In this document: piece after piece, positions 56,739 through 64,000 of the stretch
Layout: each line of letters starts with the position of its first letter
Position numbering within the stretch: the stretch's first letter is position 1
Source: Streptomyces tropicalis
GTDB taxonomy: Bacteria; Actinomycetota; Actinomycetes; Streptomycetales; Streptomycetaceae
Direction: 5' to 3'
NCBI RefSeq assembly: GCF_029269835.1
Contig: NZ_JARJBB010000001.1
Location: 186,001 to 250,000, forward strand
Length of the DNA stretch: 64,000 nucleotides
Position numbers and translations under genes: made by a program
Notes under the pieces: generated by a model
What the model saw: only the letters and a program-made list of their open reading frames with translations
Told to the model about the DNA's origin: nothing
Database searches by the model: none

Positions 56739-57047
56739 GTGCCGCTCCCGCCGTTCCCCGGCCCCGCCGCCCCTGGCGTTCCTCTTGCCTCGGCCGGTCC
56801 TCGCCGTCCTTGCCGGTGGCTGCCGTCCCTGCCGGCTGCTGCTCTCCGCGCCGTCCGTCCCGTCCGGTACGCGTGGCGCGCAGCCGGCGGGCCGGGACGG
56901 TGCCCTCCCCTGCATCATGACCGCCCGCGGGCCCGGCGGCCCGCGGGGCGCCGGACGGACGGCACGGCACGGCACGGCACCCCGGAGGAAACGCGCGGGG
57001 GCCCGGTGCCTGGCGCACCGGGCCCCCGCACCGCCGTTCGCGGCGGG
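56739..57047. repeat. Spacer with a (GGCAC)4 tandem repeat and terminator
   Basis: Four perfect copies of the pentamer GGCAC occupy 56961-56980. The hairpin GCGGGGGCCCGGTGC (56995-57009) with GCACCGGGCCCCCGC (57015-57029), 15 bp and a five-base loop, lies 19 bases beyond the MFS stop and is its terminator. No gene is seen in this 309-base gap. Confidence 0.65.
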
Positions 57048-58265
57048 TCAGTGGGTGAACGTCTCCGCCGGCTCGGGCCGGTGGGCGGCGACCACGCGCT
57101 CGCGGCCGCCCGGCAGGGCCCGCCGCCGGTCCACCACGCGGGCCGCGCCCGCCACGGCCAGCCCGAGGACGGCCAGGCCCGCGCCCGCGACGGCCGGGGA
57201 GGTGGTGCCGAAGCCGGCGGCCAGGGCGAGGCCGCCGATCCAGGCGCCCCCGGCGTTCGCCAGGTTGAAGGCGGCCTGGTTGGCGGAGGAGGCCAGGGAC
57301 GGCGCGGCCGCGGCCTTCTCCATGACCATGAGCTGGAGCGGGGAGCCGGTGACGAACGCGGCCATGCCGAGCAGGGCGACCGCGAGGGCCGCGCTCCACC
57401 CGGCCCGCATCAGCAGGGGGAAGAGCAGCAGGACGGCCGTCAGCGACAGGAGCCCGCCGCACAGGGTGCCGCGCAGCGAGTGGTCGGCGAGGCGGCCGCC
57501 GAGCAGGTTGCCCGCGGTCGCGCCGACGCCGAACAGGGCCAGCAGCAGCGTCACGCTGGACTCGGCGAACCCGGCGGCGCCGGTCAGCATCGGGGTGACG
57601 TAGCTGTAGGCGGCGAACAGGGCGCCGAAGCCGGCCACCGTGGTGGCCAGGGCCAGCCAGACCGGCAGCGGACGCAGCGCGGCCAGCTCGCCGCGCAGTC
57701 CGGCCGCCCCGGGGTGCGGACGGTCGCGCGGGACGAGCAGCGTCAGCGCGGCGATGGCGGCCAGGCCGATCGCGCCCACCCCGAGGAAGGTCGCCCGCCA
57801 GCCGAGGTGCTGGCCCATGAGCGTGGCGGCGGGGACGCCCGCGATGTTCGCGACGGTCAGGCCGAGGAACATCAGCGACACCGAGCGGGCCTTGCGCTCG
57901 GGCGCCACCATGCCGGTCGCGACCACGGCGCCGACGCCGAAGAAGGCGCCGTGCGGCAGACCGCTCAGGAAGCGGGCGGCGAGCAGCGAGTCGTAGCCGG
58001 GGGCGAGGGCGGACAGCGCGTTGCCCGCGACGAACAGGGCCATGAGGCCGATCAGCACCGAACGCCGGGGCAGGCGCGCGGTGAGCGCGGCCAGCAGCGG
58101 GGCGCCGACGACGACGCCCAGCGCGTACGCCGAGACCAGGTGACCGGCGGTGGGGATGGAGACGTGCAGGTCGTCCGCGACGTCGGGCAGCAGCCCCATC
58201 ATCACGAACTCGGTGGTGCCGATGCCGAAGGCGCCCACGGCGAGGGCGAGCAGGGCCAGGGGCAT
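57048..58265 (-). CDS. MFS transporter (DHA1, AraJ/YdhP-like)
   Basis: A 405-residue exporter with twelve predicted helices. AFGIGTTEFVMMGLLPDVADDLHVSIPTAGHLVSAYALGVVVGAP is the characteristic first segment of the DHA1 sugar-efflux/AraJ group, RLPRRSVLIGLM the motif-A-like loop, and HGAFFGVGAVVATGM the antiporter motif region. The substrate is unknown. ATG 58265 follows GAAAGG. A short inverted repeat (CGTCA 58302-58306, TGACG 58317-58321) upstream may be an operator. Confidence 0.9.
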   Translation of the reverse strand: MPLALLALAVGAFGIGTTEFVMMGLLPDVADDLHVSIPTAGHLVSAYALGVVVGAPLLAALTARLPRRSVLIGLMALFVAGNALSALAPGYDSLLAARFLSGLPHGAFFGVGAVVATGMVAPERKARSVSLMFLGLTVANIAGVPAATLMGQHLGWRATFLGVGAIGLAAIAALTLLVPRDRPHPGAAGLRGELAALRPLPVWLALATTVAGFGALFAAYSYVTPMLTGAAGFAESSVTLLLALFGVGATAGNLLGGRLADHSLRGTLCGGLLSLTAVLLLFPLLMRAGWSAALAVALLGMAAFVTGSPLQLMVMEKAAAAPSLASSANQAAFNLANAGGAWIGGLALAAGFGTTSPAVAGAGLAVLGLAVAGAARVVDRRRALPGGRERVVAAHRPEPAETFTH

Positions 58266-58355
58266 GAGGGACCTTTCAGAGCGGGGTTCCGTACAGCGTA
58301 ACGTCAATATGTTCACTGACGGAACAAAGTCCCCCGGGTCTCTGATTCCCGCGGG

Positions 58356-59420
58356 TTACGAGCGGGTGGCCGATGTGGTGGCGTTCACGTTCACCCGGGC
58401 GGCCACGGGCAGGTGGTCGCTGCCGGTCCGCGGCAGGGTCCAGGAGCCGACCGGCTCGATCCCCTGGACCATGATCTGGTCGATCCGCGCCATCGGGAAC
58501 GACGCCGGCCAGCTGAACCCGAAGCCGCTGCCCGCCGCTCCCTGCGTGGAGCGCATCTGGGAGGTCACCTCGTTGAGCGAGCGGTCGTTCATGGTGCCGT
58601 TCAGGTCGCCGAGCAGGATCTTCCTGGGCAGCGGCTCGGCGGCGATCGCCTCGCCCAGGGCGTCCGCGCTGGTGTCGCGCTGCCGGGCGGTGAACCCCGC
58701 GTTCAGCTTCACCCGCACCGACGGCATGTGCGCGACGTACACCGCGACGTCGCCGTAGGGCGTGCCCACGGTGGCGCGCATCGCCCGGGTCCAGCCCAGC
58801 CGGATGTCGACCGCCCGCACCCCGCCGAGCGGATAGCGGCTCCACAGCCCGACCGTGCCCTGCACCGAGTGGTACGGGTAGGTCGCGGCGAGCGCCTTCT
58901 CGTACACCGGGACCGCGGACGCCTTCAGCTCCTCCAGGGCGAGGACGTCGGCTCCGGAGGCGGCCACGGCGCGGGCGGTGCCGGCGGGGTCGGGGTTGTC
59001 GGCGTTGACGTTGTGGGTGGCCACCGTCAGGTCGCCGGTGCCGCCGGTCTTGTCGGTGAGCAGGCCGCCGAAGAGGTTGACCCACACGATCGCCGGCAGC
59101 AGCACCGCGATCAGCGCGGTGGCGGACCGGCGCACCAGGCCCAGCACCAGCAGCAGCGGGACGAGCAGCCCCAGCCACGGCAGGAAGGTCTCGGTGAGAC
59201 TGCCGAGGTTGCCGACGCGGTTGGGGATGCGCGAGTGCAGCAGCATCACCAGGGCGAGGAGGATCGCCACGGCGGCGAGGAGGAGGCCGCGGCGCCAGAT
59301 CCGGGGGTCCCCGCGCCAGCCCCCGAGGAACCGGTTCATCAGGCGCCGGAACCCGGATCCTGGCTGCTCGGGCCCCGAGCCGCCGTCGTCCGTCTCCGTC
59401 ATGTACGCCTGCTGGGCCAT
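58356..59420 (-). CDS. Membrane-anchored endonuclease/exonuclease/phosphatase family protein
   Basis: A 354-residue protein. Three helices lie in residues 40-120 (LLLAAVAILLALVMLLHS; LPWLGLLVPLLLVLGLV; ALIAVLLPAIVWVNLFGG), then the EEP fold: VATHNVN, VLALEELK (metal glutamate), YVAHMPSV, KILLGDLNGT and GSDHLPV (histidine). The catalytic part should face outward. The family includes nucleases, lipid phosphatases and sphingomyelinases, and the substrate cannot be set here. ATG 59420 follows GAGGCGAC; further starts exist at 59435 and 59402. Confidence 0.85.
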   Translation of the reverse strand: MAQQAYMTETDDGGSGPEQPGSGFRRLMNRFLGGWRGDPRIWRRGLLLAAVAILLALVMLLHSRIPNRVGNLGSLTETFLPWLGLLVPLLLVLGLVRRSATALIAVLLPAIVWVNLFGGLLTDKTGGTGDLTVATHNVNADNPDPAGTARAVAASGADVLALEELKASAVPVYEKALAATYPYHSVQGTVGLWSRYPLGGVRAVDIRLGWTRAMRATVGTPYGDVAVYVAHMPSVRVKLNAGFTARQRDTSADALGEAIAAEPLPRKILLGDLNGTMNDRSLNEVTSQMRSTQGAAGSGFGFSWPASFPMARIDQIMVQGIEPVGSWTLPRTGSDHLPVAARVNVNATTSATRS

Positions 59421-59598
59421 ATACCGTCGCCTCACTGCCTGCCGTGCACTCCGTCGCCCCCTCGTCCTACGACCCTAGGGGATGACCGGCTCCGTTCCTG
59501 CCGTCCATGACGGCCGTACGGGCACGAGGACGAACAAGGCGGCGGGGTAGGTTCCGATCACCGGGCCGCGGAGCGCGCTCTGTGACGAAACCCGCACA

Positions 59599-60225
59599 TT
59601 ACGCGCGGGAGCTGACGGGCCGTAGGCCGGTGAGCAGCGAGTCGACGATCTGCTCCGCCAGGCCCTCGGGCAGCTCGCCGTCGGGCCGCATGACGGTGCG
59701 GACCAGCATGGGGCCCACGAAGAGGTCGTTCAGCAGGTCGAGGTCCACGTCGTCGCGCAGCTCGCCGCTCAGCTGCCCGCGGCGCAGGATCTCCAGCTGG
59801 ATCCGGCGCCGGGGCTCGACGACGGTCGTGTCGTAGGCGCGCCAGATCTTCGGGCTGCTCTTCATCTGCGCGTAGACGTTGTGCAGGATGGCCGAGGAGC
59901 GGCTCACCAGTCCGCGCCGGCGCAACTGCTCCAGCAGCGCCACGAGGTCGTCGCGCACGGAGGTGCCGGGCAGCTCCGGGTCGACGGGCTCGGCCGCGCG
60001 GACCACGTCGACGAACAGCTCCTCCTTGCCGCTCCAGCGGCGGTAGATGGTGGCCTTGCCGACGCCGGCGGTGCGGGCGATGCGCTCGATGGAGAGCTCG
60101 GCGAGCGGCACGCCGTCCTCCAGCAGCTTCATCACGCCCTCGACGATGGCGCGCTCCACCGCCTCGCTGCGGGGGCGCCCCCGGACGGGGAGTCCGGGGG
60201 CGGTCTGGCTGTCGGCGAGGCTCAC
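59599..60225 (-). CDS. TetR family repressor linked to the MFS exporter
   Basis: A 208-residue regulator. VERAIVEGVMKLLEDGVPLAELSIERIARTAGVGKATIYRRWSGKEELF is the helix-turn-helix, and the C-terminal part matches the TetR_C_16/YfiR-type ligand domain. GTG 60225 is used. It lies 80 bp downstream of the MFS gene in the same direction and probably represses that gene through the palindrome at 61908-61940, which would also control itself if the two are cotranscribed. Confidence 0.88.
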   Translation of the reverse strand: MSLADSQTAPGLPVRGRPRSEAVERAIVEGVMKLLEDGVPLAELSIERIARTAGVGKATIYRRWSGKEELFVDVVRAAEPVDPELPGTSVRDDLVALLEQLRRRGLVSRSSAILHNVYAQMKSSPKIWRAYDTTVVEPRRRIQLEILRRGQLSGELRDDVDLDLLNDLFVGPMLVRTVMRPDGELPEGLAEQIVDSLLTGLRPVSSRA

Positions 60226-60304
60226 TGGGGGGCCGTCCTTTCGTCGTCCTGGGAAATTGTCCCGCCCGCCGCCGCCCGGGCGGCAGGCCCCCCGCGACCG
60301 GCTG

Positions 60305-61891
60305 CTACTCCATGGCCGCCACCAGCTCCTGCTCCTCGCCCTGCTGCGGGGCCGCGGGCCGTCCCGGCAGGAACAGCGCCACCACGACGGCGCCGATCAG
60401 CGCGACCCCGGTGCCGCACAGGGCGGTGACGTGCATCGCGTGCAGGAAGGCGTCGTCGGCGGGGCCGATCAGGGCCTGGCCCCGCGGGCCGAGCCGGTCG
60501 GCGATGCCGAGGGTGGCCTCGATGGACTCGCCGGCGGCGTCCCGCAGGCCGGGCGGGAGGAGGGCCAGCCTGCCCTCGATGCCGCCGCGGTAGGCCGTCG
60601 ACAGGACGGAACCGAGGACGGCGATGCCGAGCGCACCGCCGACCTGGCGGAAGGTGTTGCTCAGCGCGGACGCCGAGCCGGCCTTCTCGCGGGGCAGGGC
60701 CTGCATGATGACCACGCTGGTCGGCGTCATGATGTGCGCCATGCCGGTGCCCATGAGGAAGAAGACGACCTCGAGCACCCAGATCGGCGTGTCCGCCTCG
60801 AAGCCGGCGAAGGATGCGAGGGTGGCGGCGATGACGAGCAGTCCGGCCGTGGTGGTGGCCTTGTTCCCGAACCGGTCCACGACGAGCCGGGCCCGCGGGG
60901 CGAAGATCATCTGGGCGGCGGCCAGCGGCAGCATCAGCAGGCCCGACTCCAGCGGCGAGTAGCCGCGCACGCTCTGGGTGTAGAAGACGGCGAAGAAGGT
61001 CACGCCCATCAGCGCGAAGAAGACCAGCGCGATCGCAGTCATCGCGGCCGAGAAGACCCTGTTGCGGAAGTAGGAGACGTCCAGCGACGGGTGGTCGCTG
61101 CGCTTCTCGACGACCACGAACGCGGCCAGCGCGGCCAGGCCCGCCACGATGGTCGCCAGCACCTTCGGGTCGGTGAAGTCGGCCAGCTCGCCGCCCTTGA
61201 TGATGCCGTAGACGAGCAGGACCAGACCGACGACGGACAGCACGACGCCGATCGGGTCGACGCGGCCGGGCCGCGGGTCGCGGGAGTCGGGCACCAGCCA
61301 CAGCATCAGCACGAGCGCCAGGACCACGATCGGCACGTTGATGAGGAAGACCGAGCCCCACCAGAAGTGGTCCAGCAGGAGTCCGCCGGTGATCGGCCCT
61401 ATGGCGATGGCGAGGCCGACGCCGCCGGCCCAGATGCCGATGGCCTTCGGCTGCTCCTCGCGCTCGAAGACGTTCATGAGCACGGCGAGGGTGGCGGGCA
61501 TGACGAAGGCGGCGCCGAGGGCCATCAGGGCACGGAAGGCGATCAGCTGGCCCGGCGAGCCGGACTCGGCGGCCAGCGCGGAACCCGCGCCGAACACGAC
61601 GAGCCCGCCGAGCAGCACCTTCTTGCGGCCCACCCGGTCGCCGACCAGGCCGGCCGTGAACAGCAGGCCCGCGAAGACCAGGGTGTAGGCGTTGATCGCC
61701 CACTCCAGCTCGCTCTGCGTGGCTCCGAGTCCGGTCGGCGCCGGGGTGGAGATCGTCTTGATGGCGACGTTCAGGATCGAGTTGTCGAGGACGACGATCA
61801 GCAGGCTCAGCATCAGGACGCCGAGGATCGCCCAGCGGCGCCGGTGCACCGCTTCCGGGATCCGGGAGGCGGTGGCGGCAGCAGTAGTCAT
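60305..61891 (-). CDS. MFS drug exporter (DHA2, 14 helices)
   Basis: A 528-residue exporter of the EmrB/QacA group. [20 protein letters not shown] is the first-helix motif D1 of DHA2 proteins, [14 protein letters not shown] motif A, and [19 protein letters not shown] motif C of antiporters. Fourteen hydrophobic segments are visible, and the conserved aspartate in helix 1 is present. It probably confers resistance to a cationic or aromatic compound. ATG 61891 lies 17 bases from a 33-bp palindrome, so expression should be tightly repressed. Confidence 0.92.
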   Translation of the reverse strand: MTTAAATASRIPEAVHRRRWAILGVLMLSLLIVVLDNSILNVAIKTISTPAPTGLGATQSELEWAINAYTLVFAGLLFTAGLVGDRVGRKKVLLGGLVVFGAGSALAAESGSPGQLIAFRALMALGAAFVMPATLAVLMNVFEREEQPKAIGIWAGGVGLAIAIGPITGGLLLDHFWWGSVFLINVPIVVLALVLMLWLVPDSRDPRPGRVDPIGVVLSVVGLVLLVYGIIKGGELADFTDPKVLATIVAGLAALAAFVVVEKRSDHPSLDVSYFRNRVFSAAMTAIALVFFALMGVTFFAVFYTQSVRGYSPLESGLLMLPLAAAQMIFAPRARLVVDRFGNKATTTAGLLVIAATLASFAGFEADTPIWVLEVVFFLMGTGMAHIMTPTSVVIMQALPREKAGSASALSNTFRQVGGALGIAVLGSVLSTAYRGGIEGRLALLPPGLRDAAGESIEATLGIADRLGPRGQALIGPADDAFLHAMHVTALCGTGVALIGAVVVALFLPGRPAAPQQGEEQELVAAME

Positions 61892-61907
61892 GGTCCGAGC
61901 CTAGGGC

Positions 61908-61940
61908 ATTTCCGATACGAGACCGTCTCGTATCGGAAAT
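61908..61940. promoter_or_regulatory. 33-bp TetR-type operator
   Basis: ATTTCCGATACGAGAC (61908-61923) and its exact complement (61925-61940) form a perfect 16-bp inverted repeat around one C. It lies 17 bases upstream of the MFS start and is more A/T-rich than its surroundings. The length and symmetry fit a TetR dimer-pair site. Confidence 0.9.
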
Positions 61941-62115
61941 CCTTTACCGAGATCTTACGCGGCCGTCCCCTGCCCGCCCGGCTCCGGCCCGGGCGGCCGC
62001 GGCGGGCCGTGGATCACACGGGGGTCCTCTGGCCCCGGCCGGTGCGGAGTGCCACCATGGAGGCGATCCGGGGACGCCGTCAGGGCGCCTCGAGACGACT
62101 GAAGGAGCCGTTGCA

Positions 62116-62982
62116 ATGACGCAGCTTTCGGCTGCCCCTCACACGTCCTCCGACGGCAGCAAGGCGCTGTACGGGGGCAAGGGCACGCGACGCATCACGG
62201 TCCGCGACATCACCGCCGCCAAGGAGCGCGGCGAGAAGTGGCCCATGCTCACCGCCTACGACGCGATGACCGCCTCCGTCTTCGACGAGGCCGGCATCCC
62301 GGTGATCCTGGTCGGCGACTCCGCGGGCAACTGCCACCTCGGCTACGAGTCGACCGTGCCCGTCACGCTCGACCAGATGACCATGCTCTCCGCCGCGGTG
62401 GTGCGCGGCACCAGCCGCTCCCTCGTGGTCGGCGACCTGCCCTTCGGCTCCTACCAGGAGGGATCCGTCCAGGCGCTGCGCTCGGCGACGCGGCTGGTGA
62501 AGGAGGCCGGCGTCGGCGCCGTCAAGCTGGAGGGCGGCGAGCGCTCGCACGAACAGATCCGGCTCCTGGTGGAGTCCGGCATCCCGGTGATGGCGCACAT
62601 CGGCCTGACCCCGCAGTCGGTCAACTCCATGGGCTACCGCGTACAGGGCCGGGGCGAGGAGGCGGCCGCCCAGCTGCTGCGCGACGCCAAGGCCGTGCAG
62701 GACGCCGGTGCCTTCGCCGTGGTCCTGGAGCTGGTCCCGGCGGAGCTGGCGGCCGAGGTGACCCGGGTGCTGCACATCCCGACCGTCGGCATCGGCGCGG
62801 GCCCGGAGACGGACGCCCAGGTGCTGGTGTGGACCGACATGCTGGGCCTGACCGGCGGGCGGGTGCCGAAGTTCGTCAAGAAGTACGCGAACCTGCGCGA
62901 GGTCATGGGTGAGGCGGTGAAGGAGTTCGCCGAGGACGTCGTCGGCGGCACCTTCCCGCTGGAGGAGCACTCCGTCCACTGA
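62116..62982 (+). CDS. panB: 3-methyl-2-oxobutanoate hydroxymethyltransferase
   Basis: PanB adds the hydroxymethyl group from methylene-tetrahydrofolate to 2-oxoisovalerate, the first step of pantothenate and coenzyme A synthesis. The 288-residue length is usual. Signature segments: PMLTAYDAMTASVFDEAGIPVILVGDSAGNCHLGYEST, GDLPFGSYQEG, VKLEGG, MAHIGLTPQSVN, and LELVPAELA with the catalytic glutamate. AAGGAG lies nine bases before the ATG. Confidence 0.97.
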   Translation: MTQLSAAPHTSSDGSKALYGGKGTRRITVRDITAAKERGEKWPMLTAYDAMTASVFDEAGIPVILVGDSAGNCHLGYESTVPVTLDQMTMLSAAVVRGTSRSLVVGDLPFGSYQEGSVQALRSATRLVKEAGVGAVKLEGGERSHEQIRLLVESGIPVMAHIGLTPQSVNSMGYRVQGRGEEAAAQLLRDAKAVQDAGAFAVVLELVPAELAAEVTRVLHIPTVGIGAGPETDAQVLVWTDMLGLTGGRVPKFVKKYANLREVMGEAVKEFAEDVVGGTFPLEEHSVH

Positions 62983-63015
62983 CCCGCGCCCCACCGAGCC
63001 ACTGCGGCACCGGAG

Positions 63016-63049
63016 CGGCCCCGCCGATCTTCCCCCGTCGGCGGGGCCG
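63016..63049 (+). terminator. panB terminator
   Basis: CGGCCCCGCCGA (63016-63027) pairs with TCGGCGGGGCCG (63038-63049), a 12-bp stem with a ten-base loop, 33 bases after the panB stop, followed by a CTTT tract. Confidence 0.8.
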
Positions 63050-63145
63050 TCGGCTTTCCCACCGCGTCCGGACGGCGGCCGGCGGTGGTCCGCCGGAGGC
63101 CCGCGGGCGCAGACCGGCGGCGGACCGCCGGGGCGGGCCACCGGC

Positions 63146-63216
63146 TGTCGGGGGTCCGTCGGCGGGCCGGCGCTGCTGTCGGCGGGATGTCGGCGGTCTG
63201 TCGGCCGGGTGCGGCA
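63146..63216. repeat. Tandem-like YGTCGGSGG motifs before the ABC gene
   Basis: TGTCGGGGG, CGTCGGCGG, TGTCGGCGG, TGTCGGCGG and TGTCGGCCG occur within about 70 bases, all in the same orientation and irregularly spaced, just before the ABC ATPase start at 63228. Possible direct-repeat operator or simple repeat drift. Confidence 0.4.
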
Positions 63217-63227
63217 CCGTCGACGGC

Positions 63228-64000
63228 ATGACGCGAATGGACGACGAATCCGGCGGCGCGGGAAGCGCCGTGACCGTGCGCGGCCTGGCCAAGCACTACG
63301 GCGGGACCAGGGCGCTGGACGGCGTGGACCTGGACGTGCGCGAGGGCACCGTCATGGGCGTGCTGGGACCGAACGGCGCCGGCAAGACCACCCTCGTACG
63401 CATCCTCTCCACCCTGCTCGCCCCCGACGCCGGCCGGGCCACCGTCGCCGGCTACGACGTGGTGCGCCAGCCCCGGCAGTTGCGCCGGGTGATCGGGCTC
63501 ACCGGGCAGTACGCCTCGGTCGACGAGAAGCTGCCCGGCTGGGAGAACCTGTACATGATCGGCCGGCTGCTGGACCTGTCCCGCCGGGACGCCCGCGCCC
63601 GGGCCGACGAACTGCTGGAACGCTTCTCCCTGACCGAGGCGGCCCGGCGCCCGGCGAGCACGTACTCCGGCGGCATGCGGCGCCGCCTGGACCTGGCCGC
63701 CTCGATGATCGGCCGGCCCGCGGTGCTCTACCTGGACGAGCCGACGACCGGGCTCGACCCCCGCACCCGCAACGAGGTGTGGGACGAGGTGAAGGCCATG
63801 GTCGGCGACGGGGTCACCGTGCTGCTCACCACCCAGTACATGGAGGAGGCCGAGCGGCTCGCCTCCGAGCTGACCGTGATCGACCGCGGCCGGGTCGTGG
63901 CCGGCGGCCGCATCGAGGAGCTCAAGGCCCGGGTGGGCGGGCGCGCCCTGCGCGTGCGCCCGGCCGACCCGGCAGAACTCCGCCCGCTCGCCGCGATGCT
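63228..64000 (+). CDS. DrrA-type ABC transporter ATP-binding protein (partial)
   Basis: The frame is open to the right edge; about 257 residues are visible. Walker A is GPNGAGKTT (near residue 47), the ABC signature YSGGMRRRLDLA, Walker B VLYLDEPTTGLDP, then the switch QYMEEAERL. The insert GQYASVDEKLPGWENL after the Q-loop is typical of daunorubicin-resistance (DrrA) ATPases, which work with a DrrB permease expected just beyond the window. ATG 63228 or 63237 is the start. The C-terminal extension begins at the edge. Confidence 0.9.
   Translation, partial: MTRMDDESGGAGSAVTVRGLAKHYGGTRALDGVDLDVREGTVMGVLGPNGAGKTTLVRILSTLLAPDAGRATVAGYDVVRQPRQLRRVIGLTGQYASVDEKLPGWENLYMIGRLLDLSRRDARARADELLERFSLTEAARRPASTYSGGMRRRLDLAASMIGRPAVLYLDEPTTGLDPRTRNEVWDEVKAMVGDGVTVLLTTQYMEEAERLASELTVIDRGRVVAGGRIEELKARVGGRALRVRPADPAELRPLAAM

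Overview
The window is high-GC actinobacterial chromosome and almost certainly Streptomyces. The gene set and order (lipB-lipA, a 66-aa ORF, a DUF4191 protein, an RDD protein, glnA, the mal locus with pulA, glnE, a second glutamine synthetase, panB) match the conserved core region I know from S. coelicolor. Starts are often GTG, Shine-Dalgarno sites are AGGAG-like, and nearly every gene has a long antisense shadow ORF. No prophage, insertion sequence, CRISPR array, rRNA, tRNA or recognisable biosynthetic cluster is visible.

Layout. 0-9 kb: end of a trypsin-like protease, a GNAT enzyme, two redox/epimerase genes, an HTH-TPR regulator, lipoate biosynthesis (lipB, lipA), small conserved proteins. 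9-10.7 kb: glnA with a complete two-site GlnR box. 10.7-18 kb: accessory and partly decayed. It holds a frameshifted SpoIIE phosphatase remnant, a glycine-repeat secreted protein, htpX-pspAB, an alpha/beta-hydrolase/phosphotransferase fusion with a frameshifted end, a DUF2252 remnant, and an ArsC-like protein. I see no glnII here, although S. coelicolor carries it in the corresponding interval. 18-28.5 kb: a structured gene-less stretch, a leader-peptide-like ORF before a winged-helix protein, secreted Gln/Gly-rich and DUF1996 proteins, a sigma-like membrane protein, a DUF4097 protein, a TetR. 28.5-42.5 kb: a maltodextrin regulon: pullulanase, secreted alpha-amylase, the malE-malF-malG-alpha-glucosidase operon, and divergent malR. 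CTTGCA/TGCAAG operators lie at the promoters, and strong intercistronic hairpins follow malE and malG. 42.5-49.3 kb: PAP2 protein, glnE, a phosphatase with a PHO box, glnA2. 49.3-64 kb: flavohaemoglobin with an NsrR box and nsrR, a DUF3105/DUF305 pair, an S53 protease, a MFS exporter, a nuclease-like phosphatase, a MFS-TetR pair with a 33-bp palindrome, panB, and the start of a DrrA-type ABC ATPase.

How the genes work together. Nitrogen: GlnA carries Tyr397, the residue GlnE adenylylates, and GlnR should control its promoter. GlnA2 lacks that tyrosine and probably serves polyamine use. Carbon: extracellular amylase and pullulanase release maltodextrins, MalEFG imports them, the cytoplasmic GH13 enzyme hydrolyses them, and MalR represses the set. 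Nitric oxide: NsrR represses the flavohaemoglobin gene. Phosphate: PhoP should induce the secreted phosphatase.

I found no clear new multi-gene system. The best candidates for something undescribed are the hydrolase-kinase fusion, the sigma-like membrane protein, the leader-peptide/hairpin region before the winged-helix gene, and the hairpin layout of the mal operon.
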